Shown here in pieces: positions 24,497 to 32,514 of a stretch of DNA of 64,000 nucleotides. The stretch comes from Acetobacterium sp. (GTDB lineage: Bacteria > Bacillota > Clostridia > Eubacteriales > Eubacteriaceae). The stretch spans positions 1 to 64,000 of the forward strand of contig NZ_JAUSPS010000037.1 of NCBI RefSeq assembly GCF_030652775.1. Reading direction: 5' to 3'. The notes under the pieces are model-generated. The model was not told the origin of the DNA. It saw nothing but the letters and a program-made list of their open reading frames with translations, and did not search any database. The stretch's first letter is position 1. Every line of letters starts with the position of its first letter. The position numbers and the translations under genes were made by a program.

Positions 24497-25639
24497 ATGA
24501 TTTATCAGAATTTTCAGGATAAAAAACTATCGGCATTGGGTTTTGGGGGCATGCGTCTGCCAACGATTGGCGAAGGCTTTAGTGCCCCGGTCAATGAAGA
24601 AGAAACAGCAAAGATGGTGGATGTAGCTATTAAGAATGGTATCAATTATTTTGATACGGCTTACGCCTACCATGGCGGAGCATCCGAAACCGTGTTGGGC
24701 AAGGTTCTTAAAAATTATCCCCGGGACAGCTATTATCTGGCCAGCAAATTTCCGGGCTATGAAGTCAGAGAAAGCTGGGATGCGAAAGCCCAGTTTGAGG
24801 AGCAACTGGAAAAATGCGGCGTCGATTATTTTGACTTTTATCTAATCCATAACGTCTATGAGCGAAACATCGATGTCTATTTTGACGAACGCTGGGGAAT
24901 TGTTGAGTACCTGATTGAGCAGAAGAAAAACGGGCGAATTAAACATCTGGGTTTTTCGACCCATGGACTGAAGCCAACCATTGAGCGTTTTATTAAGCGC
25001 TACGGCGAGCATATGGAATTTTGTCAGATTCAGTTGAACTATCTGGACTGGAAATTACAGAAAGCCAATGAAATCTATGAGATGCTGGTCGAAAAGAATC
25101 TGCCCATTTGGGTGATGGAACCGGTTCGGGGTGGGGCCCTGGCCAATTTTGATGATGAAAAAACGGCCAAGCTTCGCGAACTGCGACCAGACGAAAGTAC
25201 AGCAGCCTGGGCCTTCCGCTTTCTGCAGGGATTACCCGGTGTGGTAGTGACCCTGTCAGGGATGTCGACGCAGGAACAGGTGGAGGAAAATATCAAAACT
25301 TATGAATCGATTAAACCGCTGACAGCGCAGGAACAATCAGTGGTTGCGGAAATTAGAGATAGTATGCTCGCGATGCTGCCCTGTACGGCTTGTAAATATT
25401 GCTGTTCCGAGTGTCCCAAAGAATTGGATATTACGACCCTGCTGCATCATTATAATGATCAAAAATTTCAGCCGGGCTTCATCGCACCGATGGCCATTGC
25501 TGGAATGGATGAGGAAAAGCGACCGGGTGCCTGCATTGAATGTGGTCAGTGCAAACAGGTCTGTCCGCAGAATATTGATATCCCCACAGCTTTGAAAGAT
25601 TTCCAGAAGATGCTTGATGAAGGTTCGGCCTGGGGTTGA
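24497..25639 (+). CDS. aldo/keto reductase with C-terminal 4Fe-4S ferredoxin domain
   Basis: A 380-residue paralogue of the protein at 21506. The ATG at 24497 has TTGGAGGAAAA in front. The AKR barrel includes LGFGGMRLP, YFDTAYAYHGG (D and Y of the tetrad), YLASKFPGY (K) and YLIHNVYE (H). The tail has CTACKYCCSECPKELDIT and GACIECGQCKQVCPQ as cluster ligands. It may belong to the transcript starting at the third MerR-type promoter, after the O-acetyltransferase, lipoprotein and cupin genes. It probably reduces a carbonyl using NAD(P)H or ferredoxin; the substrate is unknown. Confidence 0.88.
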   Translation: MIYQNFQDKKLSALGFGGMRLPTIGEGFSAPVNEEETAKMVDVAIKNGINYFDTAYAYHGGASETVLGKVLKNYPRDSYYLASKFPGYEVRESWDAKAQFEEQLEKCGVDYFDFYLIHNVYERNIDVYFDERWGIVEYLIEQKKNGRIKHLGFSTHGLKPTIERFIKRYGEHMEFCQIQLNYLDWKLQKANEIYEMLVEKNLPIWVMEPVRGGALANFDDEKTAKLRELRPDESTAAWAFRFLQGLPGVVVTLSGMSTQEQVEENIKTYESIKPLTAQEQSVVAEIRDSMLAMLPCTACKYCCSECPKELDITTLLHHYNDQKFQPGFIAPMAIAGMDEEKRPGACIECGQCKQVCPQNIDIPTALKDFQKMLDEGSAWG

Positions 25640-25671
25640 TCTGATTCTTAAAATTGAGCCATTGCAAAAAT

Positions 25672-25735
25672 CGCTGTTTCTGAAAACTTACTTATAGTAT
25701 AATACCATCAAGAAATCGGTGTGTCCGAAACAGCG
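25672..25735. promoter_or_regulatory. inverted repeat around a -10-like box upstream of GNAT gene
   Basis: CGCTGTTTC (25672-25680) and GAAACAGCG (25727-25735) flank a TATAAT at 25697-25702. The arms are 46 bp apart. They may be paired binding sites around the promoter of the GNAT gene; no regulator is adjacent. Confidence 0.3.
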
Positions 25736-25830
25736 TATCACGGTTTGAAAAATAAACAAGATTCCAGAATCATTGATGATTAAGGTTTGGAGCCTTTTTT
25801 TATGGGTTTGATTTTGAAAGGAATAAAGAA

Positions 25831-26334
25831 ATGAGTGTTGTATTAAAACAGGGTTTAACCTTCAGAATGGCGGAAGAAAAGGATGTCCGCCTCATTCTTT
25901 ATTTTATAAAAGAACTGGCCAGCTATGAAAAAATGATTGATCAGGTCGTCGCAACAGAAGCCTTGCTGACAGAATGGCTGTTTGAAAAGAAAACAGCCGA
26001 GGTTATTTTTGCAGAGTTCGGAGGAAAGGAAATTGGTTTTGCACTATACTTCCATAATTTTTCAACGTTTCTGGGACAGGCCGGGCTTTATCTGGAAGAC
26101 TTATATGTTTTACCAGAGTACCGAGGTAATGGTTACGGAAAAGCGATTTTGAAGCATCTTGCCCAAATTGCCGTTGCCCGGGGCTGTGGTCGTCTGGAAT
26201 GGTGGTGTCTTGATTGGAATCAGCCAAGTATTGATTTTTACCTTTCGCTCGGGGCAAAAGCAATGGATAAATGGACGGTTTACCGGATTACCGGGGAGAC
26301 GCTATTGGAAATGGCAAGTGAGACATCTAAATAA
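25831..26334 (+). CDS. GNAT N-acetyltransferase (diamine/SAT-like)
   Basis: A 167-residue protein of the small GNAT type. FRMAEEKDVRLILYFIKELASYEKM opens the domain (FRMAEEKDV, then IKELASYEK), as in spermidine/spermine and diamine acetyltransferases. LYLEDLYVLPEYRGNGYGKAIL is the beta4 strand and acetyl-CoA loop (R-G-N-G-Y-G), and RLEWWCLDWNQPSIDFYLSLGA completes it with the WNxxxxxFYxxLGA motif typical of this branch. A polyamine or diamine amine is a reasonable but unproven acceptor. GAAAGGAATAAAG precedes the ATG. It is a single gene. Confidence 0.85.
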   Translation: MSVVLKQGLTFRMAEEKDVRLILYFIKELASYEKMIDQVVATEALLTEWLFEKKTAEVIFAEFGGKEIGFALYFHNFSTFLGQAGLYLEDLYVLPEYRGNGYGKAILKHLAQIAVARGCGRLEWWCLDWNQPSIDFYLSLGAKAMDKWTVYRITGETLLEMASETSK

Positions 26335-26410
26335 CACAACAAATCCAGCCGAAAATACTATCAAAATAGTTACCATTACCATCTGACACTTCCAGATCTG
26401 CAATCAGAAA

Positions 26411-26446
26411 AAAACCATGGAGTGCGTTTAGCTCCATGGTTTTTGT
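26411..26446. terminator. intrinsic terminator after GNAT gene
   Basis: AAAACCATGGAG (26411-26422) pairs with CTCCATGGTTTT (26432-26443), followed by T. A- and T-rich flanks make it usable from both sides, including the convergent gene at 26498. Confidence 0.88.
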
Positions 26447-26497
26447 TTCTTTTTAGACAAAGATCTTAGAAAAAAATTAGTCAGCAGAACTGAAAAA

Positions 26498-26941
26498 TTA
26501 GGCTTTCTTTTTTTGCATTTCCAGTTTTTTTAGCTCAAATTTCTTTTTATAGTAACAAGCATAAACCTGGGCGTTCTGTTCCTGCTGTTCGCTGACAGTA
26601 AGTAAGCGGCACTTGTTGATTACCATCATCTGCCCTTTAAAAATGAGGTAGATATCTTCCACATCTTTCAGCATTTTGTTGGGGTCTGATAATTGATGGA
26701 TTGTTTCTTCCGCTAAAATCGAACATTGCTTTTTTATTTCAGAATCTGATAACCGTACGGATAAATCGACCCTATTTTTATTCTTTTGAGGGAGATTCGT
26801 TGAAGTGCTTAAAGGTGATGCTGAAGGCGTAGGGGACTCTAAAGGAGCCGGGGATTCTGAGGGCGCTTCTGCAAGGGGGGCTTTTTTTTCCTTTTTTGTT
26901 AATTTTGTACGTCCATGATATTCGTCTCTTGTGATTCGCAA
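26498..26941 (-). CDS. hypothetical protein with proline/serine-rich linker
   Basis: I do not recognise a family. The frame can begin at ATG 26956 or at TTG 26941. The latter is preferred because GGAGG lies eight bases before it, while the ATG lacks a ribosome binding site and in fact overlaps that GGAGG. The protein (147 residues from TTG) has a basic N-terminus (residues about 1-22), a low-complexity stretch rich in P, S, A and E (about 23-52), and a C-terminal region (about 60-147) predicted to be helical with many K, E and Q. There is no signal peptide or membrane segment. It lies just upstream of an insertion sequence. Confidence 0.55.
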   Translation of the reverse strand: MRITRDEYHGRTKLTKKEKKAPLAEAPSESPAPLESPTPSASPLSTSTNLPQKNKNRVDLSVRLSDSEIKKQCSILAEETIHQLSDPNKMLKDVEDIYLIFKGQMMVINKCRLLTVSEQQEQNAQVYACYYKKKFELKKLEMQKKKA

Positions 26942-27067
26942 GATTGTTACCTCCATTAAGTTTAGGAATAGGTTTGTTAAAAAATTGATGTTTAAAATTC
27001 GATTTGATAATTCTTTTATTCTATCACTTTTTATGGGAAATGACTATTAATAAATTTAGTGAGACAT

Positions 27068-27077
27068 TATCTGTTGC
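27068..27077 (+). repeat. target-site duplication, left copy
   Basis: TATCTGTTGC directly before the insertion sequence; the same 10 bases follow it at 28758-28767. The identity extends to ATTATCTGTTGCA if the shared end bases of the element are counted. Confidence 0.7.
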
Positions 27078-28757
27078 ATAGGTAATTGCGAAACGCATCG
27101 GAAAAAATAGTGAGAATATCAGAAAAAGAAAAAAGGGAAAATTTAAAAAGTTGAAAGTTGATTTAAGCAATCAGGGGTTTGAGACTGCGAATATACTGGT
27201 GTTGATGAATCGAATCGGCAAGGATAACGGTTAAGAGCTGAGCAATCCCAGAAAGTAAAAGGTCGGCATGAAGCGTTTGTTCATTCTGAGTCCGTCGATT
27301 GGCAACGCAGAAGCTGTCTTTGAACTGATTAATAGACTGTTCAACACAGCCCCGAATTTTGTAAGTCTGTGCCCATTCATTTGTCCCACGAATGGCTCCA
27401 GGATAGGCACGCAGGTTCTTTTCCGGGTAAATATAAACCATCCGGCCACAGAGCGAGGTCGTACAGGGATGATCACAATGATGACGGCGATGATACTTCC
27501 CATCGGGACATTTTACCGATTTCATTTTTGGACAGACAAATTTAAAGGTGGGTATGCCACACCGAAGATGGGAGGTATTACCTTCCGGCTTCATCGGCAG
27601 GGACGGGTCGTTTGGACAACAGGGAATGCCATCCCTGTTGATGGTAAAGTCAGGGTGTTCAAGAGTTGAACGGCGATTCAAAGGAATATAGGCTCGGTTA
27701 AAATGCAGGTCGTTGAATAATCCCGAATAAATTGCGATGCTATCAAAGGCAGCATCACCCAGAAAAACATCTGGCTGAATCAGCGGATGTTTGTTGAAAA
27801 AATCCGTCAGAACCGGCAGCAGTGCTTTTGAATCGCTTAACGATTTATCTTCATCTGGTGAATCTGACTTTTTTTCAACGACAATGTCCGGATGGGCGTC
27901 CAGAAAATCCCGGTTGTAGAAAGTAATGTCACGAACAATCCCCAGCCCATTGGTAATCATGCCAAACTTATAAACATAACAGAAATGGCCATTGATGTAG
28001 AGCTGCTTGATTGCGGGATTGGCGGTAGCATGAGAAGGCATCATTTTATAGGCCGCTTTATGTGGATCATAGGAATCCGGCAGCTGATTGGCATTTTTAA
28101 AGGCTTTTAATTGAATCATGATGCGATTAAAGTATTTGGGATTATTCTCAGCGACGTAGGTCTCAATTCCGGATGTGTCAAAGATTGACATCGCCGCTTT
28201 TTGAGGGTCAATGGCCTGGCAGATCGGTTCAGTGACATCTACAAGATGATCAAAAAACGATTGTAAGTCCAGCAGAAACTCCTGTTTGAAGCGTGTAAAT
28301 CGGGAAGCATCCGGTACGCGTTTAAACCCGCAGAAATTTCTTATTTCAGCGGAAAATTTCAGAAAGATAAGCAGAAGCGTATCCGATGGAATCGAGAAGA
28401 TTTTCTGAAGCAGTAAAGCGCGAATCATTGAATGCAGTTCAAACTCCCGGGGACGACCTGTTGGTGAATGATAGTGTCGATAAAAAGAACCGGGAATCAG
28501 GATATCCAGATTAAGATTTTCCTCGAGAAGCGAAAGAAACCGATGTTGATCGGTCTCGAAAATATTTTGACAATCGGTGTAAATGTCAGCCAAAGAAAGC
28601 TGTTTTTGTGGTAAAATATCCATATATAACTCCTTTCAGGTTGATAGATTGTTGGTTTTGCAACTCAATTTTATCATAATCTGGTGAGGAGTTATATTTT
28701 TTTATGCAAGAATAAATCCTGCTTTTATGCGGGGTTTGGCGTTTTGCAAACGCCTAT
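27078..28757 (-). mobile_element. IS4-like insertion sequence, intact
   Basis: A 1680-bp element with one transposase gene. The ends begin ATAGG and carry imperfect inverted repeats: left ATAGGTAATTGCGAAACGC (27078-27096) against the complement of the right end, ATAGGCGTTTGCAAAACGC. A 10-bp direct duplication flanks it. The right end also holds a 17-bp hairpin (GGCGTTT-TGC-AAACGCC, 28738-28754). Duplications of 10-13 bp are usual for IS4/IS231-type elements. The intact gene and exact duplication suggest a fairly recent insertion. Confidence 0.75.
27163..28623 (-). CDS. DDE transposase, IS4-like
   Basis: A 486-residue transposase starting at an ATG behind AGGAGTTATAT. The N-terminal region contains the IS1182/IS4-type FYRHYHSPTGRPREFELHSM segment. 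The second catalytic aspartate is in VFLGDAAFDS. The signature Y-(2)-R-(3)-E-(6)-K is present as YKIRGCVEQSINQFK, supplying the catalytic glutamate. Between them, a cysteine/histidine-rich stretch (RCGIPTFKFVCPKM, CDHPCTTSLCG) may bind zinc. The gene is uninterrupted and so is probably functional. It occupies nearly the whole element. Confidence 0.88.
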   Translation of the reverse strand: MDILPQKQLSLADIYTDCQNIFETDQHRFLSLLEENLNLDILIPGSFYRHYHSPTGRPREFELHSMIRALLLQKIFSIPSDTLLLIFLKFSAEIRNFCGFKRVPDASRFTRFKQEFLLDLQSFFDHLVDVTEPICQAIDPQKAAMSIFDTSGIETYVAENNPKYFNRIMIQLKAFKNANQLPDSYDPHKAAYKMMPSHATANPAIKQLYINGHFCYVYKFGMITNGLGIVRDITFYNRDFLDAHPDIVVEKKSDSPDEDKSLSDSKALLPVLTDFFNKHPLIQPDVFLGDAAFDSIAIYSGLFNDLHFNRAYIPLNRRSTLEHPDFTINRDGIPCCPNDPSLPMKPEGNTSHLRCGIPTFKFVCPKMKSVKCPDGKYHRRHHCDHPCTTSLCGRMVYIYPEKNLRAYPGAIRGTNEWAQTYKIRGCVEQSINQFKDSFCVANRRTQNEQTLHADLLLSGIAQLLTVILADSIHQHQYIRSLKPLIA

Positions 28758-28767
28758 TATCTGTTGC
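28758..28767 (+). repeat. target-site duplication, right copy
   Basis: TATCTGTTGC, identical to 27068-27077, directly after the insertion sequence. Confidence 0.7.
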
Positions 28768-28785
28768 AAAAAGAAAGGGAAAAGT

Positions 28786-30159
28786 TTACTGATTTTGATT
28801 TAAAGGATCAACAGCAATTTTTTTAATCCATTTTCGACTCTTTAATCGATATATACACCAGATTGCTTTGATAATCTGATCAATTTTCAGCAGCATATAG
28901 ATCCAGAATGCTGGTAGATGCCAGACTAAACCAGCCAATGCGCCAAGCGGAACCGAGGCTACCCATAAGAAAATAATATCTGCCACCATTAAAAACCGGG
29001 TGTCCCCGCCGCCGCGAAGAACCCCCTTGGTTAGGATGCTGTTAGCTGATTGAAAGATAACAATAAAACCGATGGCAAACATCAGTTGAGCGGCAATTGC
29101 TTGGGTTTCCGGGGTCAGATTGTAGAGACTGATCATCGGTTTGCTGGTGATCCAGATAAGCATGGCACCACAGATGCCAACGGCAATGCCCAGATATAAA
29201 AAGGTGACCCCTTGTTGCTGGGCAGTTTCCTCATCACCCCGACCCAGGGTGTGGCCAGTTATGATGGCACTGGCGTTAGCAATCCCCTGGATAAATACCG
29301 TGCTGAGTTGCTGAAGAACCAGGGTGATGGCATTGGCCGAGACAAAACTGACACCCAGCCGTCCGATCACCATCGCTACAGCATTATTGCCAAGGGCGAG
29401 AAAAACATCACTGATCAGAACCGGAATAGCTATTTCAACGTATTCCTTCGAGATATCCCGACAGCCCATAAAAAGGTGCTTTAGCCGATAATTTATTTTT
29501 TTATCAACAAAAAATAAATAACCACAAATAAATGAGAACTCGACAATTCTGGCAATTAGGGTGGATAGGGCAGAACCCTCAATGCCCATCTGCGGGGCTC
29601 CGAAATTTCCGAAAATAAACAAATAGTTGAAGAAAATATTGATAATAAATGCAAAAATCGACGAAATTAAGGGAAGCCGCACCTGACCGACGCTTCGCAG
29701 CACAATGGTGGATGTCAGCGAAAAACCTAAAAGCAGGTAACAGGGAACTGCCCATTTAAAATAGCGCACGCCTTCCCTGATAATTTCCGGATCAGTTGTA
29801 TAAATACGCATGATCGCTTCAGGGGCAAAAAAAGTCACCAGCGAAAAGAACAGTGCGAAACCAAGGCAGATACGTAACATAATGGTAATGGATTTTTTTA
29901 AGGCATGATGGTTTTTCATTCCCCAGAAACGGGAGGTAAGTACGGAAGCGCCCATGCCAATTCCCATACAGCAGATCTGAAAAACCATAATGAACTGATT
30001 GGCCAGAGCGGCACCAGACAAAGGCACCTCGCCCAGAGCGCCCACCATCATCGTATCGGTCATGTTCACGCCGATGGTGATCAGGCTTTGTAAGGTGATC
30101 GGTATGGCAATGGCGGCTACCATTTTATAAAAGGATTTATCTTTAATGATATGATTGAT
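28786..30159 (-). CDS. MATE-family efflux transporter (possible non-AUG start)
   Basis: A 12-TM multidrug and toxin extrusion protein, with IAIPITLQSLITIGVNMTDT, MMVGALGEVPLSGAALANQ and the second-half repeat AIVIG. The first in-frame ATG is at 30123, but it has no ribosome binding site and would cut off the usual N-terminal segment (KDKSFYKM before the first helix). A good GGAGGT site (30166-30171) is spaced for an ATC codon at 30157-30159, giving INHIIKDKSFYKM. An in-frame stop lies just upstream and no ATG, GTG or TTG lies between. I therefore extend the call to 30159, with 30123 as the conservative start. It follows the MBL gene by 19 bp. Confidence 0.8.
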   Translation of the reverse strand: MNHIIKDKSFYKMVAAIAIPITLQSLITIGVNMTDTMMVGALGEVPLSGAALANQFIMVFQICCMGIGMGASVLTSRFWGMKNHHALKKSITIMLRICLGFALFFSLVTFFAPEAIMRIYTTDPEIIREGVRYFKWAVPCYLLLGFSLTSTIVLRSVGQVRLPLISSIFAFIINIFFNYLFIFGNFGAPQMGIEGSALSTLIARIVEFSFICGYLFFVDKKINYRLKHLFMGCRDISKEYVEIAIPVLISDVFLALGNNAVAMVIGRLGVSFVSANAITLVLQQLSTVFIQGIANASAIITGHTLGRGDEETAQQQGVTFLYLGIAVGICGAMLIWITSKPMISLYNLTPETQAIAAQLMFAIGFIVIFQSANSILTKGVLRGGGDTRFLMVADIIFLWVASVPLGALAGLVWHLPAFWIYMLLKIDQIIKAIWCIYRLKSRKWIKKIAVDPLNQNQ

Positions 30160-30178
30160 TGGCTTACCTCCAAAAACT

Positions 30179-30772
30179 TTACAGCTTTATTTCTTCGTTA
30201 GGTGCTAAGATCAGTCGCCCCTCGGACACAAAGCTTTCGGCCTGTTGCCGATCAAACAAAGCGCCCGGTTTCATATGAATGGGGATGGTATGGACGGCGC
30301 CGATGACTGCCGCACAGTCGGAGGCTTCTTTGGGATCCATATTATAGAAGCCATCAATCGGCAGCAAGGCATAGTCAAGTGATTCTTTAGATAAAATATC
30401 TTTCATATAGTCGGTGGTGGAAGTATCCCCGGAAGCGTAGATGTTAATGCCATCAAGCTCAATCACATAGCCCACACACTTGTTTTTATCATGGCCGGAA
30501 TTATAGGCAGGAACGGCCTGGATGGCAATGTCATGAATTGACCGGGTTTCATAAACACCGTTGATCAGGATATTTCCCGGTCGGAGTACCACGCAGCTTT
30601 CTTTTTGATGTAGCAGGGATAAGTTGTTATGGTCGGGATGTTCGTGGGTTATCAGGACAATGTCGGCCGGCAGACCATAACCGTCCCCGGCAAATGGATC
30701 AATGTATATCACGATCCCCTGATCTGAAACAAGCCGATAACTACCGTGGCCTTGATATAATAATTTTCCCAT
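30179..30772 (-). CDS. MBL-fold metal-dependent hydrolase
   Basis: A 197-residue protein starting at the ATG behind GAAGGAGCATTCC. The metallo-beta-lactamase fold is shown by YIDPFAG, the HxHxDH motif in LITHEHPDHNN, a GHD site in YNSGHDKNKC, ASGDTSTTDYM supplying the bridging aspartate, and a final histidine in TIPIHMKP. Its size and layout fit the UlaG/UPF0173-like branch of small hydrolases rather than true beta-lactamases. It probably cleaves a phosphodiester, lactone or similar bond; the substrate is unknown. It precedes the MATE gene in the same direction. Confidence 0.88.
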   Translation of the reverse strand: MGKLLYQGHGSYRLVSDQGIVIYIDPFAGDGYGLPADIVLITHEHPDHNNLSLLHQKESCVVLRPGNILINGVYETRSIHDIAIQAVPAYNSGHDKNKCVGYVIELDGINIYASGDTSTTDYMKDILSKESLDYALLPIDGFYNMDPKEASDCAAVIGAVHTIPIHMKPGALFDRQQAESFVSEGRLILAPNEEIKL

Positions 30773-31292
30773 GGAATGCTCCTTCAACAAATTTTGGTTA
30801 ATCGATTTTTAAAATTCAAGGTCTCATATAAATGCTGATTTAGCACCATAAATTAATCTGTTAGTTTCAGTTTATCGCCATGAATTGTTTTTGTCAAAGG
30901 AATTTAAGAAGAAAGAGCCGGGACATGCGGAGTTGTTAAGGCGAGGGTGAGAAGAACTGACATTACTAAAGCTATGAAGGGAAAAGACTCAAAAAATAAA
31001 AGCAACGGTTCTCTAACGAGACCGTTGCTTTCATGAAAGGTTAGAATAGTTTAAGTGTTTGATGATGCTTTGCTTATTTATAATATACATGGGAATACTT
31101 AAATGTATCTTGAAATGATTCTTGATTAAGAATTTATTAAGAAATGCTAATATAGGTTTCAATCAATGATAACGGCGAACTGAACGAAACTGATAAAAAG
31201 GCTTACAGCATCGTAATATGAAAAAATGGCATTGACGATCAAGCGAAGGATATGACGACATGATATGCTATGGTTAAAAGGAGGTGCTTTCA
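30773..31292. other. 520-bp intergenic region between divergent MBL and AraC genes
   Basis: Apart from a hairpin at 30999-31031 and the two ribosome binding sites at its edges, I see no gene, tRNA or long repeat here. TTAAGA-N5-TTAAGA occurs near 31134-31150, a weak match to the TTAACA repeats elsewhere. Stretches near 31080-31150 are AT-rich. Confidence 0.5.
30999..31031 (-). terminator. orphan terminator-like hairpin, better on minus strand
   Basis: AAAGCAACGGT (30999-31009) pairs with ACCGTTGCTTT (31021-31031). Read on the minus strand it is followed by a run of T and AT; on the plus strand the T-tract is short. No minus-strand gene ends here, so it may close an unannotated transcript. 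Confidence 0.55.
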
Positions 31293-32213
31293 ATGCACGC
31301 GTGGGAACAAATACAAAAAACGGTTGATTATATTGAAGAACATCTTGGGGATGAATTGAATATTGAGGCTTTAGCTGAAATCGCAGCCCTGTCGTCATTC
31401 TATTATCAACGACTTTTTAGCCGACTGGTGAAAAAACCGGTGAATGAGTATATAAAGCTCAGAAGACTGGCCGGGGCAGCAGAAATGCTGATAAATAGCC
31501 AGAAGCGGATTTTGGATATTGCCCTGGATTTTGGTTTTTCAGCACACACCAGTTTTACCCGGGCTTTCAAGCAGGCGTTTGGAATAACGCCGGAAGAATA
31601 TCGGGGCAATCGAGTGCGCTTGAATAATTTTATAAAACCTCAGTTGCTGCTTAATTATACTCTGATTGATGAAAATGTCCCGCTTATTGCGGATGGGATT
31701 GTCATCGAGATCAGCCGATTAAAGTTGGCAGAACCAGAATATTTTATTGGACTGAGCACAGAGGAACGGATCGAAGCAATGCCAGGTGGCGGAAATACCG
31801 GTGTTGATGGTCTCGGCATCCTATGGGACACGTTTCATAAGCAAAAATCTGAAATCGCCGGGATTACCACTGATGGTGATGAAATTGGGGTTGCCTTCAG
31901 TAGCACTAAAGCAGGGTGCTATAGCTATTTTGCCGGATCTGCAGCCGATGCTGAGAAGACCCCAGATAGTTATGTTTCCTGGAAAATATCTGCAGGTGAA
32001 TATATTGTTTGTGCTTTTGAAGCAGAGGATTTTGAGCATCTTGTTATGGATGCAGTGTATAAGGCGCATAAATATTTATTTGAAACTTGGCTGCCCCGAC
32101 ATCAATTAAAAACGATGCCCTTTGCGGTGGAGCGCTACGCCAGTCATGATCCGGATACAACAAAGATGGAAGTCTGGGTGATGCCGATAGGAGAAACTGA
32201 AAAGTCGATTTAA
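31293..32213 (+). CDS. AraC-family regulator with GyrI-like effector domain
   Basis: A 306-residue regulator. The ATG at 31293 has AGGAGGTGCTTTCA in front. The two AraC HTH motifs are N-terminal (residues about 8-105): LNIEALAEIAALSSFYYQRLF and ILDIALDFGFSAHTSFTRAF, then FGITPEEYR. Residues about 135-300 form a GyrI/Rob-type effector domain (YFIGLSTEERIEAM, then WKISAGEYIVCAFE and KMEVWVMPI). This order matches Rob/TipA-like regulators that sense toxic organic compounds. No operon partner follows; a terminator lies immediately downstream. Confidence 0.88.
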   Translation: MHAWEQIQKTVDYIEEHLGDELNIEALAEIAALSSFYYQRLFSRLVKKPVNEYIKLRRLAGAAEMLINSQKRILDIALDFGFSAHTSFTRAFKQAFGITPEEYRGNRVRLNNFIKPQLLLNYTLIDENVPLIADGIVIEISRLKLAEPEYFIGLSTEERIEAMPGGGNTGVDGLGILWDTFHKQKSEIAGITTDGDEIGVAFSSTKAGCYSYFAGSAADAEKTPDSYVSWKISAGEYIVCAFEAEDFEHLVMDAVYKAHKYLFETWLPRHQLKTMPFAVERYASHDPDTTKMEVWVMPIGETEKSI

Positions 32214-32242
32214 TATGTGATCGTGGAAATTGAGAATAACGA

Positions 32243-32271
32243 AAGCCTGAAGTAAAATCCCAGGCTTTTTT
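32243..32271 (+). terminator. intrinsic terminator after AraC gene
   Basis: AAGCCTG (32243-32249) pairs with CAGGCTT (32261-32267), followed by T. Confidence 0.85.
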
Positions 32272-32415
32272 GCATGTGAAAATAAAACCGCTGATGTTCG
32301 AACAAAAAAATATTCACAACTAATTACATAAATCCTCGACAAACAAAGAAAATTATATGCTATAATAGCTTCGTATAACTTTGCTCGGTTTGAGCAATTT
32401 TGCTTGCGACTAATC

Positions 32416-32431
32416 ATTATCGAATGATAAT
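32416..32431. promoter_or_regulatory. ATTATC-N4-GATAAT dyad, possible Fur-type site
   Basis: ATTATC (32416-32421), GAAT, GATAAT (32426-32431), in an AT-rich leader. It resembles half of a Fur box (TGATAAT and ATTATCA), but the spacing is not standard and a chance AT-rich dyad is possible. Confidence 0.25.
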
Positions 32432-32514
32432 CAAAAAAAATAGATAGACCGTTTAGCTGTGCCTTTGGATTCGGGTATTATGGTTGAAAAAAGGAGGCAA
32501 TGAGAGAGGACATC

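Larger units (their letters stand above)
32214..32514. other. 300-bp intergenic region before MATE-ATPase operon
   Basis: It holds a terminator (32243-32271), a TATAAT at 32361-32366, a short hairpin TTGCTC-GGTTT-GAGCAA followed by four T (32381-32401) that could act as an attenuator, and a Fur-like dyad (32416-32431). The operon transcript would therefore have a leader of about 145 bases. Confidence 0.45.

Noticed and set aside
32366-32381. Sequence resembling part of a loxP arm (AGCTTCGTATAACTTT)
   Set aside because: Only one partial arm is present, with no second arm or spacer; chance similarity in AT-rich DNA.
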